In this document: positions 1 to 9,182 of the stretch, in pieces | Layout of the letters: each line of letters begins with the position of its first letter | Position numbering within the stretch: position 1 is the first letter of the stretch | Source of the DNA: Paenibacillus thalictri | Lineage (GTDB): Bacteria > Bacillota > Bacilli > Paenibacillales > NBRC-103111 | Assembly: GCF_004307995.1 (NCBI RefSeq) | Contig: NZ_SIRE01000022.1 | Span: forward strand, 109,794 to 173,793 | Reading direction: 5' to 3' | DNA length: 64,000 nucleotides | Notes under the pieces: model-generated | Databases searched by the model: none | The model's input: the letters and a program-made list of their open reading frames with translations, nothing else | What the model was told of the DNA's origin: nothing | Position numbers and translations under genes: made by a program

Positions 1-24
1 TATGATAAATGAGGTGTCTGTTAT

Positions 25-1156
25 ATGTTGGATCCGGTAGTGAAACACAATTTGCGAGATTTGTCCACGCGACTCGCAGCCCTTAGGGGGTCTCTTTGAC
101 TTAGACTTCAAATTGGAGCAAATTGCCGATTTTGAAGAGAAAATGTCGGTTCCTGATTTTTGGGATGACAACGATAGAGCACAGAAGGTCATAAGCGAAG
201 CCAATGCCGTAAAAGCGACGGTGGAGCAATTCCAAAAACTCTCGGGTGAATATGAGGATTTGGAGCTTATGGTCGAGCTGATGGAAGAAGAGCAGGATGA
301 AAGCATGGCTGCAGACATTGAAAGCGGGGTGAAAAGCCTTGTTAAGAAGTTTGAGGACTTTGAGCTGCAGTTGCTGCTCAATCAGCCTTATGATCATATG
401 AATGCCTTCTTGGAGCTGCATCCGGGAGCGGGTGGAACCGAATCGCAGGATTGGGCCGAGATGCTGATGCGGATGTACCGCCGTTGGGCGGAGAAACGCG
501 ACTTTAAGGTGGAGCTTATCGACTTTTTGCCCGGTGATGAAGCAGGGGTAAAAAGTGTGACCTTTCTGATCAAAGGTTACAATGCGTACGGATATTTGAA
601 GGCGGAAAAAGGTGTTCACCGGCTTGTGCGCATCTCGCCATTCGACGCATCCGGACGTCGGCATACGTCATTTGTTTCATGCGATATTATGCCGGAAATC
701 GATGACTCGATTGAAATTGAAATCCGTTCGGACGACTTGAAGGTCGATACGTACCGTTCCAGCGGCGCCGGCGGCCAGCACGTCAATAAAACTGAGTCCG
801 CGATTCGGATCACGCATATGCCAACAGGCATTGTAGTTGCGTGCCAGACGGAACGTTCGCAGATTCAGAACCGCGATCGCGCCATGAAGATGCTGCGTTC
901 CAAGCTGTATGAGCTGAAAATCGCTGAACAGCAGAAGGAAATTGCCGCAATTCGCGGTGAGCAAAGTGATATCGCTTGGGGCAGTCAGATTCGCTCTTAC
1001 GTATTCCATCCCTACAGTATGGTCAAGGATCACCGGACGTCGGCGGAAACAGGGAATATCGGGGCCGTCATGGACGGAGATCTCGATGAATTTATAGATG
1101 CCTATTTGCGTTGGCAAATCAGGGACACCGACAAGCAATCCGGCGCAGAACAATAA
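25..1156 (+). CDS. prfB: Peptide chain release factor 2 (programmed +1 frameshift)
   Basis: RF2 recognises UGA and UAA stop codons and triggers peptide release on the ribosome. The gene is split into two frames. A 24-codon zero frame starts at ATG 25, with GAGGTG at 11-16 as ribosome binding site, and stops at an in-frame TGA at 97-99. A +1 shift at CTT TGA C continues from GAC 98 to the TAA at 1154-1156, giving 376 residues. The shift site is preceded by an SD-like AGGGGG at 85-90, three bases before the slippery CTT, the classic RF2 autoregulation signal: low RF2 lets the ribosome pause at TGA and shift. The body carries the RISPFD segment with the SPF stop-codon recognition tripeptide and the catalytic GGQ in SGAGGQHVNK. 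It should be annotated as join(25..96,98..1156). The gene upstream of position 25 lies outside the window. A terminator-like hairpin follows. Confidence 0.97.
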
Positions 1157-1205
1157 AAGGGCGAATGCAGCCATTCGGTGTGAAATAATAATAGCCTGAA
1201 AAACC

Positions 1206-1250
1206 CATCCTACTCTTAAGCTGATACTGCGGGGTAGGATGTTTCTTTTT
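1206..1250 (+). terminator. Probable terminator after prfB
   Basis: Inverted repeat CATCCTAC (1206-1213) and GTAGGATG (1234-1241) with a 20-nt loop, followed by the T-rich tract TTTCTTTTT. It lies between prfB and the next gene in the same direction. Confidence 0.6.
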
Positions 1251-1266
1251 ACTTGGAGGGAGAACG

Positions 1267-2139
1267 ATGGGCGTGAGAAGGAAAGCGCCGTTGTCCAAAA
1301 CGGCGAGATTGGTTAAGGAATACGGCTTGCTTTTGTTAGGTTCGCTGATTATTGCGGCGAGCTTTAATATATTTTTGAGTCCCAATCAGGTGGCATCGGG
1401 CGGTGTTTCCGGCATTTCCATTATCGTGAAAGAACTGCTTGGTTTTGAGCCGGCTTTGACGCAATGGGCCTTAAACATCCCGCTGTTTATAGCAGGCACT
1501 TGGCTGCTGGGAGGGCAATTTGGCGTTAAGACGGCGGTTGGCTCCGTTCTTCTGCCGCTGCTGATTCTGCTGACCAAAAATTTGCCGGTCATGACGCATA
1601 ACCTGCTGCTGGCGAGCATCTATGGGGGAATTATGATCGGCGCCGGGTTAGGTATTGTGTTTCGCGGCAGAGGATCTACAGGCGGGCTCGACTTGGCGGC
1701 GCAAATCATTCATAGATACACAGGGATCAGTCTAGGCATCACAGTGGCCCTACTTGATGGGCTTGTCATTGTATCGGCGGCTTTTGTATTTTCCGCAGAA
1801 AAGGCGCTGTATGCGCTTATCGGGCTGTTTGTGACCAGCAAAACGATTAATGTCGTGCAGATCGGGTTATCGTTTTCCAAGGTGGCCTTCATCATCTCGA
1901 ACGAAACGGAGGCTATTCAGAAGGCAATTCTATACGGGCTGGACCGCGGACTGACCCGATTGAAGGGGGCCGGAGGTTATACGGGCGAAGAAAGAACGGT
2001 GCTGATGGTGGTTGTGCGGCAGACGGAGGTGTTGAAGCTGAAGGAGATCGTCAAGCAATGCGACCCGAACGCTTTTGTCATTCTCAGCGATACCAACGAG
2101 GTTCTGGGGGAAGGGTTCCAGCTGCATAATTCGGTATGA
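1267..2139 (+). CDS. YitT family membrane protein (DUF161/DUF2179)
   Basis: A 290-residue integral membrane protein of the YitT family, whose biochemical role is not established. The N-terminal two thirds (about residues 15-200) hold several hydrophobic segments with Gly-rich turns typical of the family (SPNQVASGGVSGIS near residue 40, RGRGSTGGLDL near 138). The C-terminal ~80 residues form a soluble DUF2179-like domain (GLTRLKGAGGYTGEERTVL). The ATG at 1267 follows a GGAGGG site at 1255-1260. It sits alone between two terminators, so it is probably monocistronic. It could be a transporter, but no substrate can be inferred from the sequence. Confidence 0.88.
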   Translation: MGVRRKAPLSKTARLVKEYGLLLLGSLIIAASFNIFLSPNQVASGGVSGISIIVKELLGFEPALTQWALNIPLFIAGTWLLGGQFGVKTAVGSVLLPLLILLTKNLPVMTHNLLLASIYGGIMIGAGLGIVFRGRGSTGGLDLAAQIIHRYTGISLGITVALLDGLVIVSAAFVFSAEKALYALIGLFVTSKTINVVQIGLSFSKVAFIISNETEAIQKAILYGLDRGLTRLKGAGGYTGEERTVLMVVVRQTEVLKLKEIVKQCDPNAFVILSDTNEVLGEGFQLHNSV

Positions 2140-2155
2140 AGCTACAAAAGGATGC

Positions 2156-2190
2156 AGCCCTGACAAGATGATGCCAGGGCTATTTGTTGT
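2156..2190 (+). terminator. Terminator after yitT-like gene
   Basis: AGCCCTG (2156-2162) pairs with CAGGGCT (2175-2181) around a 12-nt loop, followed by ATTTGTTGT. The distance of 17 bases from the stop codon supports the call. The rest of the gap to argC (about 2190-2360) shows nothing I can assign. Confidence 0.65.
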
Positions 2191-2362
2191 GGCGGAAGAG
2201 CAAACCTGGAAGTTTGCGGTTGAGAATGTCAGAAATGGAAAATACTAAACCGTATTTTAAAAGTGCTTTTTCATCTGCCGGTCCCTCTTTCAGGGCGAAT
2301 ATGCTATTATATAGAAGGAGTAATTTGGTAGCATGTTCCCCGAGTCCGGGCACGAAATGTTA

Positions 2363-2398
2363 TTGAATTATTATTCCTTCGAATGTATAATAATACAT
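2363..2398 (+). promoter_or_regulatory. argC promoter with two overlapping ARG boxes (AhrC/ArgR)
   Basis: The -35 TTGAAT (2363-2368) and -10 TATAAT (2386-2391) are separated by exactly 17 bases. The -35 lies in TGAATTATTATTCC (2364-2377), which matches the ARG-box core TGAAT-WWWW-ATTCA at 12 of 14 positions. The -10 lies in ATGTATAATAATACAT (2383-2398), a perfect 6-bp inverted repeat with the same layout. The box centres are 20 bp apart, about two helical turns, as expected for side-by-side ArgR/AhrC hexamer binding. Binding would block RNA polymerase, giving arginine-dependent repression of the cluster. The predicted start site near 2398 leaves a leader of about 28 nt. Confidence 0.82.
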
Positions 2399-2425
2399 AG
2401 TTTTTGAATGTGGGAGGGGACGGAT

Positions 2426-3475
2426 ATGTCTCAACATATACGTGCGGCTATTGTAGGCGCAACGGGTTACGGCGGAGTTGAACTCATCAGGATGCTGCTG
2501 ACGCATCCTAATGTTCAGATTACGTCGGTTGTATCTTCGTCTAGTGCGGGAACGCCGCTGGCGGAAAGTTTTCCGCATTTGCAGGAAATTATTGTAGACC
2601 GGCTCGATGCGGTAGATGTGCCTTTGATCGCAGACAAGGCCGACGTTGTGTTTTTGGCGACTCCGCATGGAGTCAGCACCGAAATCGCACCTAAGATGCT
2701 GGACGCGGGACTGAAAGTAATTGACGTATCGGGTGATTTTCGCTTGAAATCGGCGGAAACACACGAGCGATGGTATAAACGCAAGCAAGCCGACGCGGCT
2801 TATGTGGATAAAGCGGTATACGGGCTTGCTGAGGTATTTGGAGACGACGTGCCGGGAGCGCAGTTTATCTCGAACCCGGGGTGTTATCCGACGGTAACGT
2901 CGCTTGGACTTGTGCCGATTGTAAAAGCAGGCTGGATCGACACGAATTCGATTATCGTGGACGCCAAATCGGGCGTTTCCGGAGCGGGCCGGGGTCTTGG
3001 CATGACGACGCATTATTCCGAAGTGAACGAAAACTTCTTTGCTTATAAAGTGAATAAACATCAGCATACGCCTGAGATTGAGCAGACGTTAAGCCGTGTC
3101 GCAGGCAAAGATGTGGTCATGACGTTTACGACGCACCTGGTGCCGATGACGCGGGGCATTCTCAGCACGATATATGTAAGGCCGATTGTGCAGCGCTCAG
3201 AGGATGAGATCAGAGAGTTGTACCGTCAATATTACGAAGGCCGTCCGTTCGTGCGAATCCGGGAACAGGGCAAATACCCGGCGACCAAGGAAGTATGGGG
3301 CTCGAACTACTGCGATATTGGGTTTTCGCTGGATGAGCGGACAGGGCTGCTGACGATTATTTCCGTTATTGATAATTTGGTTAAAGGGGCTGCCGGCCAG
3401 GCCGTGCAGAACTTGAATCTGATGATGGGCTGGGACGAAACGACGGGATTGAAGTTTACTCCGGCTTATCCGTAA
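2426..3475 (+). CDS. argC: N-acetyl-gamma-glutamyl-phosphate reductase
   Basis: Third step of arginine/ornithine synthesis: NADPH-dependent reduction of N-acetylglutamyl phosphate to the semialdehyde in the cytoplasm. At 349 residues it is normal for the family. The nucleotide-binding motif GATGYGG is at residues 11-17, and the active-site cysteine is C153 in SNPGCYPT. The ATG at 2426 is preferred over an in-frame ATG at 2408 because GGGAGGGG (2412-2419) lies at the right spacing from 2426 and inside the coding region of the longer form. It is the first gene of the arg cluster, directly behind the ARG-box promoter, with argJ 41 bases downstream. Confidence 0.97.
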   Translation: MSQHIRAAIVGATGYGGVELIRMLLTHPNVQITSVVSSSSAGTPLAESFPHLQEIIVDRLDAVDVPLIADKADVVFLATPHGVSTEIAPKMLDAGLKVIDVSGDFRLKSAETHERWYKRKQADAAYVDKAVYGLAEVFGDDVPGAQFISNPGCYPTVTSLGLVPIVKAGWIDTNSIIVDAKSGVSGAGRGLGMTTHYSEVNENFFAYKVNKHQHTPEIEQTLSRVAGKDVVMTFTTHLVPMTRGILSTIYVRPIVQRSEDEIRELYRQYYEGRPFVRIREQGKYPATKEVWGSNYCDIGFSLDERTGLLTIISVIDNLVKGAAGQAVQNLNLMMGWDETTGLKFTPAYP

Positions 3476-3516
3476 ACGGCAAGGGTGTTATATCCAATCT
3501 AGAGTGGGACAGGTGA

Positions 3517-4743
3517 ATGGACGTGGGTAAGCATTTCACGGTTGTAGAGGGCGGCTCGGTCACGACTCCGAAAGGGTTTCGTGCCGGCGGCCTTCATTGC
3601 GGTTTGAAAAAAACGGAGCGCCACGACCTCGGCGTGATCGTCTGCGACGTACCGGCGGCAGCCGCCGGCGTATACACGCTTAACGCGTTCCAAGCAGCGC
3701 CGCTGCATGTGACGCAGGAGAGCATCGCAGCGGAAGGCAAGCTGCAGGCGATGCTGGTCAACAGCGGCAACGCCAATGCTTGCACGGGCAAGCAAGGCGA
3801 AGACGACGCACGGGAGATGCGCGCTGCTGCAGCGAAGGCATTTGGCGTAGCCGAACATCTCGTTGGCGTGACGTCGACGGGTGTGATCGGCGAATTGCTG
3901 CCGATGGCGAAGGTGAGCGCGGGCATCGAGCGGCTGCCGGAGCGGGTTAGCCGAGAGGGCGGGGACGATTTTAGCCAAGCGATTCTGACTACGGACCTTG
4001 TAAAAAAAGAAACGTGCGTCAGCTTGACCGTTAACGGAAAAACGGTACATATCGCGGGAGCGGCCAAGGGCTCGGGCATGATACACCCGAACATGGCGAC
4101 CATGCTTGGCTTCATCACCACCGATGCAGCTGTCGACAGCGCGAATTTGCAGAAGCTGCTGAGCGGTGTAACCGACTCCACATTTAATATGATCACGGTG
4201 GACGGCGATACCAGCACCAACGACATGGTAGTCGCTATGGCCAGCGGATTTGCTGAGAACGAGTCTTTGACTCCGGCGCACCCCGATTGGGCTGCTTATG
4301 AGGAAGGCTTTCAATATGTGGCTGAATATTTGGCCAAAGCCATCGCCCGCGACGGCGAAGGCGCAACCAAGCTGATCGAAGTCAACGTCGTCGGTGCAGT
4401 TTCCGACGAAGCGGCGAAAGTGATTGCTAAGACGGTGATCGGATCGAGCCTTGTGAAATCGGCATGTTTTGGAGCGGACGCCAACTGGGGACGCATTATC
4501 GCGGCCGTTGGGCGTGCAGGGCAGCCGGTGAACACGGAAACCGTCGATATTCGCCTTGGCGATATCGTGACGCTGGAGCAATCCCGCCCGGTGAAGTTTG
4601 ACGAGGCTGCGGCGCTGGAGTATTTGAAGGGCGACTTCGTGCTGATTCATGTGAACTTGAACATGGGCGCAGGCAAAGCAACTGGCTGGGGCTGCGATTT
4701 GACGTACGACTATGTGCGGATCAATGCGGCTTACCGGACGTAA
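3517..4743 (+). CDS. argJ: Glutamate N-acetyltransferase / amino-acid acetyltransferase
   Basis: ArgJ transfers the acetyl group from N-acetylornithine back to glutamate (cyclic pathway) and in many Bacillales also uses acetyl-CoA. The proenzyme is cut autocatalytically before a conserved threonine. The site is seen in HPNMATMLGF, with the nucleophile at T195 counted from ATG 3517. Upstream conserved segments include NSGNANACTG and a GVTSTGVIGE oxyanion-type loop; TVDGDTSTND lies in the second chain. A GTG at 3523 has the better-placed AGGTG (3511-3515, spacing 7) and may be the true start, shortening the protein by two residues. It is part of the argC-J-B-D run with short gaps. No argA was seen here. 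Confidence 0.96.
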   Translation: MDVGKHFTVVEGGSVTTPKGFRAGGLHCGLKKTERHDLGVIVCDVPAAAAGVYTLNAFQAAPLHVTQESIAAEGKLQAMLVNSGNANACTGKQGEDDAREMRAAAAKAFGVAEHLVGVTSTGVIGELLPMAKVSAGIERLPERVSREGGDDFSQAILTTDLVKKETCVSLTVNGKTVHIAGAAKGSGMIHPNMATMLGFITTDAAVDSANLQKLLSGVTDSTFNMITVDGDTSTNDMVVAMASGFAENESLTPAHPDWAAYEEGFQYVAEYLAKAIARDGEGATKLIEVNVVGAVSDEAAKVIAKTVIGSSLVKSACFGADANWGRIIAAVGRAGQPVNTETVDIRLGDIVTLEQSRPVKFDEAAALEYLKGDFVLIHVNLNMGAGKATGWGCDLTYDYVRINAAYRT

Positions 4744-4808
4744 TCCCATCCATAAGCGGAGAAGGTACCGGGCACAAGCGGATTTATAAAAGGGTCAAAA
4801 GGGGAAAC

Positions 4809-5606
4809 GTGCGGATGAAACCGAATTGTTTTGTAATTAAATGCGGGGGCAGCACGCTGGCGGCGCTGCCGGACGCTTTTTTCGACGATATGAAACGGCT
4901 GCAGGAAGAAGGCACGATTCCGGTTATCGTACATGGCGGCGGTCCGGCGATTTCCGGCACGCTGGAGAAGCTGGGTATTGAAACCGAGTTTGTCGGCGGC
5001 TTGCGCAAAACAAACGAAGCGGTGCTTGATGTTGTAGAGATGGTGCTGTCCGGGCAGATCAACAAAGAGATCGTCCGCAAAATTCAGCTATCCGGCGCCA
5101 AAGCGCTGGGTCTCTCCGGTGTAGACGGTCGTTTGATTCAAGTGAAGCCGGTGGCGAATGCGCATGAAGTCGGCTTGGTGGGCGATGTGACGCATGTGAA
5201 CAACGAATTGATCGAGGGTATTTTGGCGATGGGCTTCATCCCGGTCATTGCACCGGTAGGACTTGGAGCTGACGGCGGGCAGCGTTATAACATCAATGCC
5301 GATACGGCAGCTGGCGCAGTCGCTTCGCATCTGGGCGTGGAGCGCATGATCGTAGTTACCGACGTGCCGGGTATTATGAAGACGGTGGACGGGGAAAAAG
5401 TAGTGCTGCCGACAGTGACGGTACAGCAAACGGAAGACATGATTGCATCCGGAGAAATATATGGCGGTATGATCCCGAAGGTGCGCGCAGCCGTGCAGTG
5501 CATTCAGGGCGATGTGCAAGAAGTAGTGATCGTGAACGGCGCCGAGCCGGGCGTACTCAGCAAAGTGCTCAAGGAAGGCACGATTGGCACACGAATCGTT
5601 AAATAA
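4809..5606 (+). CDS. argB: Acetylglutamate kinase
   Basis: Phosphorylates N-acetylglutamate with ATP, the second pathway step. It has the amino-acid kinase fold: an N-terminal KCGGS-type Gly-rich loop near residue 13, the HGGGPAISGTLEKLG acetylglutamate-binding segment, and the DVPGIM and GGMIPKV segments near the C terminus. The 265-residue length fits the family. The start is ambiguous between GTG 4809 and in-frame ATG 4815: AAGGGG at 4799-4804 is four bases from the former and ten from the latter. It lies 65 bases after argJ and 18 before argD. Feedback inhibition by arginine is common in cyclic-pathway enzymes, but this cannot be read from the sequence here. Confidence 0.96.
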   Translation: MRMKPNCFVIKCGGSTLAALPDAFFDDMKRLQEEGTIPVIVHGGGPAISGTLEKLGIETEFVGGLRKTNEAVLDVVEMVLSGQINKEIVRKIQLSGAKALGLSGVDGRLIQVKPVANAHEVGLVGDVTHVNNELIEGILAMGFIPVIAPVGLGADGGQRYNINADTAAGAVASHLGVERMIVVTDVPGIMKTVDGEKVVLPTVTVQQTEDMIASGEIYGGMIPKVRAAVQCIQGDVQEVVIVNGAEPGVLSKVLKEGTIGTRIVK

Positions 5607-5624
5607 TAAAGGAGTGAATCAAAA

Positions 5625-6818
5625 ATGGGAGTAGACAACAGCGGATCATTGTTTCCGACTTATGCCAGATACCCGCTTGCTTTTGTCAAAGGACAGGGAA
5701 GCAAGCTGTGGGACGACCAAGGAAACGAATATTTGGATATGATGTGCGGGCTTGCAGTAACCAACCTGGGCCATGCACCGAAAAAGGTTGCCGATAAGCT
5801 GAAAGAGCAAATCGACACGCTTTGGCATACAAGCAATCTGTTTCACATTCCGAATCAGGAGAAGCTGGGTCAACTATTGACCGATAACAGCTGCGCGGAC
5901 CGTGTGTTTTTCTGCAGCACCGGTGCGGAAGCCAACGAAGCTGCGATTAAGCTGGCCCGCCGTTACTATCAGAAGGTGCTCGGGCAGCCGGAGCGCTATG
6001 AAATCATAACTTTTCATATGTCATTCCATGGCCGCACGTTAGCTACGCTGACCGCGACCGGGCAAGATAAAGTAAAAGAGGGTTTTGCACCGCTGCCGGA
6101 AGGTTTCGTATATGCTCCATATAACGATGCTGAAGCGGTGGAAAAGCTGATCGGCGACAAAACTTGCGCTATTATGATTGAAATGGTGCAAGGCGAAGGC
6201 GGCGTCAATCCGGTGAAAAAAGAGTTTGTCGACAAGCTGGTGGAGCTGTGCAACCGTCACGGTTTGCTGCTCATCGTTGACGAAATTCAAACCGGCATGG
6301 GCCGTACCGGCAAGTTGTTTGCCTATGAGCACTATGGGATCGAACCGGATATTTTTACACTGGCCAAAGGGCTTGGCAGCGGATTTCCGATTGGCGCCAT
6401 GCTGGGCAAAGAAAAGCTGGCTGAAGCGTTCACTGCAGGCAGTCACGGTTCCACCTTCGGCGGCACGCCGCTTGCGACGGCGGCAGGTATTGCCACGATC
6501 GAGACGATCCTGGACGAGGGCGTTGTGCAGCGCGCAGCGGAAATGGGGCAATATATCGTTAGCAGCTTGTCGGCCAAATTGGCGGGCAACCCGTTGGTTA
6601 AGGAAGTGCGCGGACTGGGCATGCTGATTGCCATCGAGTGCACACAGAATGCATCCGAGCTGATTTCCGAGATTCATGCGCAGCGCGTGCTTGTCGTTTC
6701 GGCCGGACCCAACAATATCCGTCTTGCACCTAGTCTTGTGATCGAGAAGGAAGAAATGGACCGCGGCATTGAAGTGATCTGCAGCGTATTGGCGAAAAAA
6801 GCGGCAGCGACCGTATAA
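5625..6818 (+). CDS. argD: Acetylornithine aminotransferase
   Basis: PLP-dependent class III aminotransferase converting N-acetylglutamate semialdehyde and glutamate to N-acetylornithine. The PLP lysine is K248 in LAKGLGSGFP. Upstream are the phosphate-binding loop CSTGAEANEAAIKLAR and the cofactor aspartate in IVDEIQTGMGRTG. It has 397 residues, normal length. ATG 5625 is preceded by AAAGGAG with good spacing. It is the fourth gene of the arg run and is followed by argF after 41 bases. Confidence 0.96.
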   Translation: MGVDNSGSLFPTYARYPLAFVKGQGSKLWDDQGNEYLDMMCGLAVTNLGHAPKKVADKLKEQIDTLWHTSNLFHIPNQEKLGQLLTDNSCADRVFFCSTGAEANEAAIKLARRYYQKVLGQPERYEIITFHMSFHGRTLATLTATGQDKVKEGFAPLPEGFVYAPYNDAEAVEKLIGDKTCAIMIEMVQGEGGVNPVKKEFVDKLVELCNRHGLLLIVDEIQTGMGRTGKLFAYEHYGIEPDIFTLAKGLGSGFPIGAMLGKEKLAEAFTAGSHGSTFGGTPLATAAGIATIETILDEGVVQRAAEMGQYIVSSLSAKLAGNPLVKEVRGLGMLIAIECTQNASELISEIHAQRVLVVSAGPNNIRLAPSLVIEKEEMDRGIEVICSVLAKKAAATV

Positions 6819-6859
6819 ATAATTTCCATAATGGTTTGCAAAAGAAAGGGGAGAGGCAC

Positions 6860-7819
6860 ATGGCAGGAACAGCAGAGCAGCAGGATTTGGCGTTGCAGCT
6901 GAGAGGCCGGGATTTTCTCGACTTGGTGGATTACACGCCGGAAGAAATCCGGTATTTGCTCGATTTGGCAATTGATTTGAAGAAGAAACAAAAGGCCGGG
7001 GAGGTCTACCAGCCGTTAAAGGGCAAGACGCTGGGCATGATTTTCGAAAAATCGTCTACACGGACACGCGTATCGTTTGAAGTAGGGATGTACCAGCTTG
7101 GCGGGCATGCGCTTTTCCTCAGCAGAAACGATCTGCAGATCGGCCGGGGCGAGCCGATTATGGACACCGCACAAGTCATGTCGCGTTATCTCGACGGCAT
7201 CATGATCCGCACATTCGCGCATAAGATCGTAGTTGATTTGGCGCGTGGAGCGACGGTTCCGGTTATCAACGGACTGACCGACTTGTCACATCCGTGCCAA
7301 GCGCTGGCCGATTACCAGACGGTGCTTGAGAAAAAAGGCCGGCTGGAAGGCCTGAAGGTCGCATATATCGGCGACGGGAACAACATGCTGCATTCGCTGA
7401 TGGTTGGCGCAGCCAAGCTGGGCATGCATTTTACTGCGGCTACGCCGGAAGGCTACGATGCCGATGCGCAGATGGTGCAAATCTCCAAAGACACCGCGGC
7501 GCAAACCGGCGGTACGGTGGAGTTGTTCCGCGATGCGAAAGAAGCGGTGGACGGCGCTGACGTCATCTACACCGACGTATGGGCGAGCATGGGCTTTGAG
7601 GAAGAGCAGAAGGTGCGGGAACTCGCTTTTAAAAACTATCAGGTCAATGACCAACTGGTTAAATATGCGAACAAAGACTTTTTGTTCATGCATTGCCTGC
7701 CGGCGCACCGCGGCGAAGAAGTGAGCGAAAGTGTCATCGACGGCCCGAACTCGGTGATCTTCGACGAAGCCGAAAACCGCCTGCACGCGCAAAAAGCGAT
7801 TATGGCGGCAACGATGTAA
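6860..7819 (+). CDS. argF: Ornithine carbamoyltransferase
   Basis: Transfers the carbamoyl group from carbamoyl phosphate to ornithine to form citrulline. The carbamoyl-phosphate loop KSSTRTR is at residues 64-70, HPCQALAD follows in the middle, and the catalytic HCLPAHRG is near residues 278-285, all diagnostic. ATG 6860 (319 residues) is chosen over a longer form starting at 6836 because AAAGGGGAG (6845-6853) sits seven bases upstream. It follows argD. Carbamoyl phosphate synthetase genes are not in this window. Confidence 0.97.
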   Translation: MAGTAEQQDLALQLRGRDFLDLVDYTPEEIRYLLDLAIDLKKKQKAGEVYQPLKGKTLGMIFEKSSTRTRVSFEVGMYQLGGHALFLSRNDLQIGRGEPIMDTAQVMSRYLDGIMIRTFAHKIVVDLARGATVPVINGLTDLSHPCQALADYQTVLEKKGRLEGLKVAYIGDGNNMLHSLMVGAAKLGMHFTAATPEGYDADAQMVQISKDTAAQTGGTVELFRDAKEAVDGADVIYTDVWASMGFEEEQKVRELAFKNYQVNDQLVKYANKDFLFMHCLPAHRGEEVSESVIDGPNSVIFDEAENRLHAQKAIMAATM

Positions 7820-7844
7820 CTACGACATGCAACAACGGTGCAGC

Positions 7845-7867
7845 GCTGCGGTCAAGCTGACCGCAGC
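7845..7867 (+). other. Perfect hairpin in the argF-argG gap
   Basis: GCTGCGGTC (7845-7853) and GACCGCAGC (7859-7867) form a 9-bp perfect stem around AAGCT. No T-tract follows, so it is not a standard intrinsic terminator. It may be an mRNA processing or stability element inside the arg transcript. Confidence 0.5.
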
Positions 7868-7918
7868 TGCATGAAACATAACAATAAACGAAGCTGAAAA
7901 TAAGGGAGAGAACCACAC

Positions 7919-9157
7919 GTGGCAAAGCAAAAAATCGTACTGGCCTACTCCGGCGGTTTGGATACGTCGGTCATTCTGGCTTGGTTGAAGGAAAAATACG
8001 ACGCAGAAATCATTACATTTACCGCTGATATCGGCCAAAAGGACGAATTGGACGGCTTGGAAGAAAAAGCGCTGAAAACCGGCGCTTCCAAAGTGTACAT
8101 TGACGACCTGCGCGAAGAATTTGCGAAGGACTTCATTTTCCCGATGTTCCAATCCGGAGCATTGTATGAAGGACAATACTTGCTCGGCACGTCGATTGCC
8201 CGTCCGCTGATTGCTAAGCGTATGGTGGAAATTGCCCGCGCCGAAGGCGCTTTTGCTATCGCTCATGGCGCAACCGGCAAAGGCAACGACCAAGTACGCT
8301 TCGAGCTGACAGCTGCAGCGCTCGCTCCCGAGCTGGAAGTGATCGCGCCATGGAGACTCGACGAGTTCCGCGAGCAGTTCCCGGGACGTGCCGAAATGAT
8401 CGCATACGCCGAGAAGCAAGGCATCAAAATCCAAGCTTCCGCTTCCAAGCCATACTCTACTGACCGCAACCTGCTGCACATCAGTTTCGAAAGCGGCATT
8501 CTCGAAGATCCTTGGTTCGATCCAAGTGCGGACTCGAACAAAGACATGTTTGTGTTGAGCGTAGCTCCCGAGGATGCTCCTGATCAAGCCGAATACGTCG
8601 AGTTGGAGTTTGAACAAGGCAACTGTGTAGGCATCAACGGCGACCACATGGACCCGCTGACCGTTATGGAGAAGCTGAATGAAATCGGCGGCAAACATGG
8701 CATTGGACGTGTCGACATGGTGGAAAACCGTTTTGTCGGCATGAAGAGCCGTGGCGTATATGAAACTCCGGGCGGTACCATTTTGTTTACCGCTCACCGC
8801 AAAATGGAGTCGTTGACGATGGACCGCGACGTCATGCACCTGCGTGATTCGCTGATCTCCAAATACGCATCGCTTGTATACAACGGCTTCTGGTTCGCAC
8901 CGGAGCGTCTTGCCTTGCAGGCACTGGTGACAGAAAGCCAGAAAAACGTAACCGGCGTGGTACGTTTGAAGTTGTATAAAGGCAATGTAATCGGCGCCGG
9001 CGTAAAAAGCCCGGTCAGCTTGTACAACCCGAACATCGCTACGATGGAGGCCGATCCGACTCAAGCCTACAACCAAAACGATGCAACAGGCTTTATTCGC
9101 TTGAACGCGCTTCGTCTGAAAGTGGCTTCCGGCGTCGAGCAAAACGCAGGCAAATAA
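7919..9157 (+). CDS. argG: Argininosuccinate synthase
   Basis: ATP-dependent condensation of citrulline and aspartate to argininosuccinate. The PP-loop AYSGGLDTS is at residues 9-17, as in all ArgG proteins. Other landmarks are HGATGKGNDQVRFE and GRVDMVENRFVGMKSRG. The 412-residue length is standard. The start is GTG 7919, with an AAGGGAGAG site upstream. The 99-base gap from argF carries a hairpin and the 149-base gap to argH another inverted repeat, so argG and argH may be separately modulated within the cluster. Confidence 0.97.
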   Translation: MAKQKIVLAYSGGLDTSVILAWLKEKYDAEIITFTADIGQKDELDGLEEKALKTGASKVYIDDLREEFAKDFIFPMFQSGALYEGQYLLGTSIARPLIAKRMVEIARAEGAFAIAHGATGKGNDQVRFELTAAALAPELEVIAPWRLDEFREQFPGRAEMIAYAEKQGIKIQASASKPYSTDRNLLHISFESGILEDPWFDPSADSNKDMFVLSVAPEDAPDQAEYVELEFEQGNCVGINGDHMDPLTVMEKLNEIGGKHGIGRVDMVENRFVGMKSRGVYETPGGTILFTAHRKMESLTMDRDVMHLRDSLISKYASLVYNGFWFAPERLALQALVTESQKNVTGVVRLKLYKGNVIGAGVKSPVSLYNPNIATMEADPTQAYNQNDATGFIRLNALRLKVASGVEQNAGK

Positions 9158-9182
9158 GGTTCGCAGTTCGATAAAGTAAAGG

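Noticed and set aside
3499..4749. 416-codon minus-strand frame opposite argJ
   Set aside because: Mirrors argJ almost exactly. The plus strand carries the conserved ATMLGF-type site, and the minus product has no family features.
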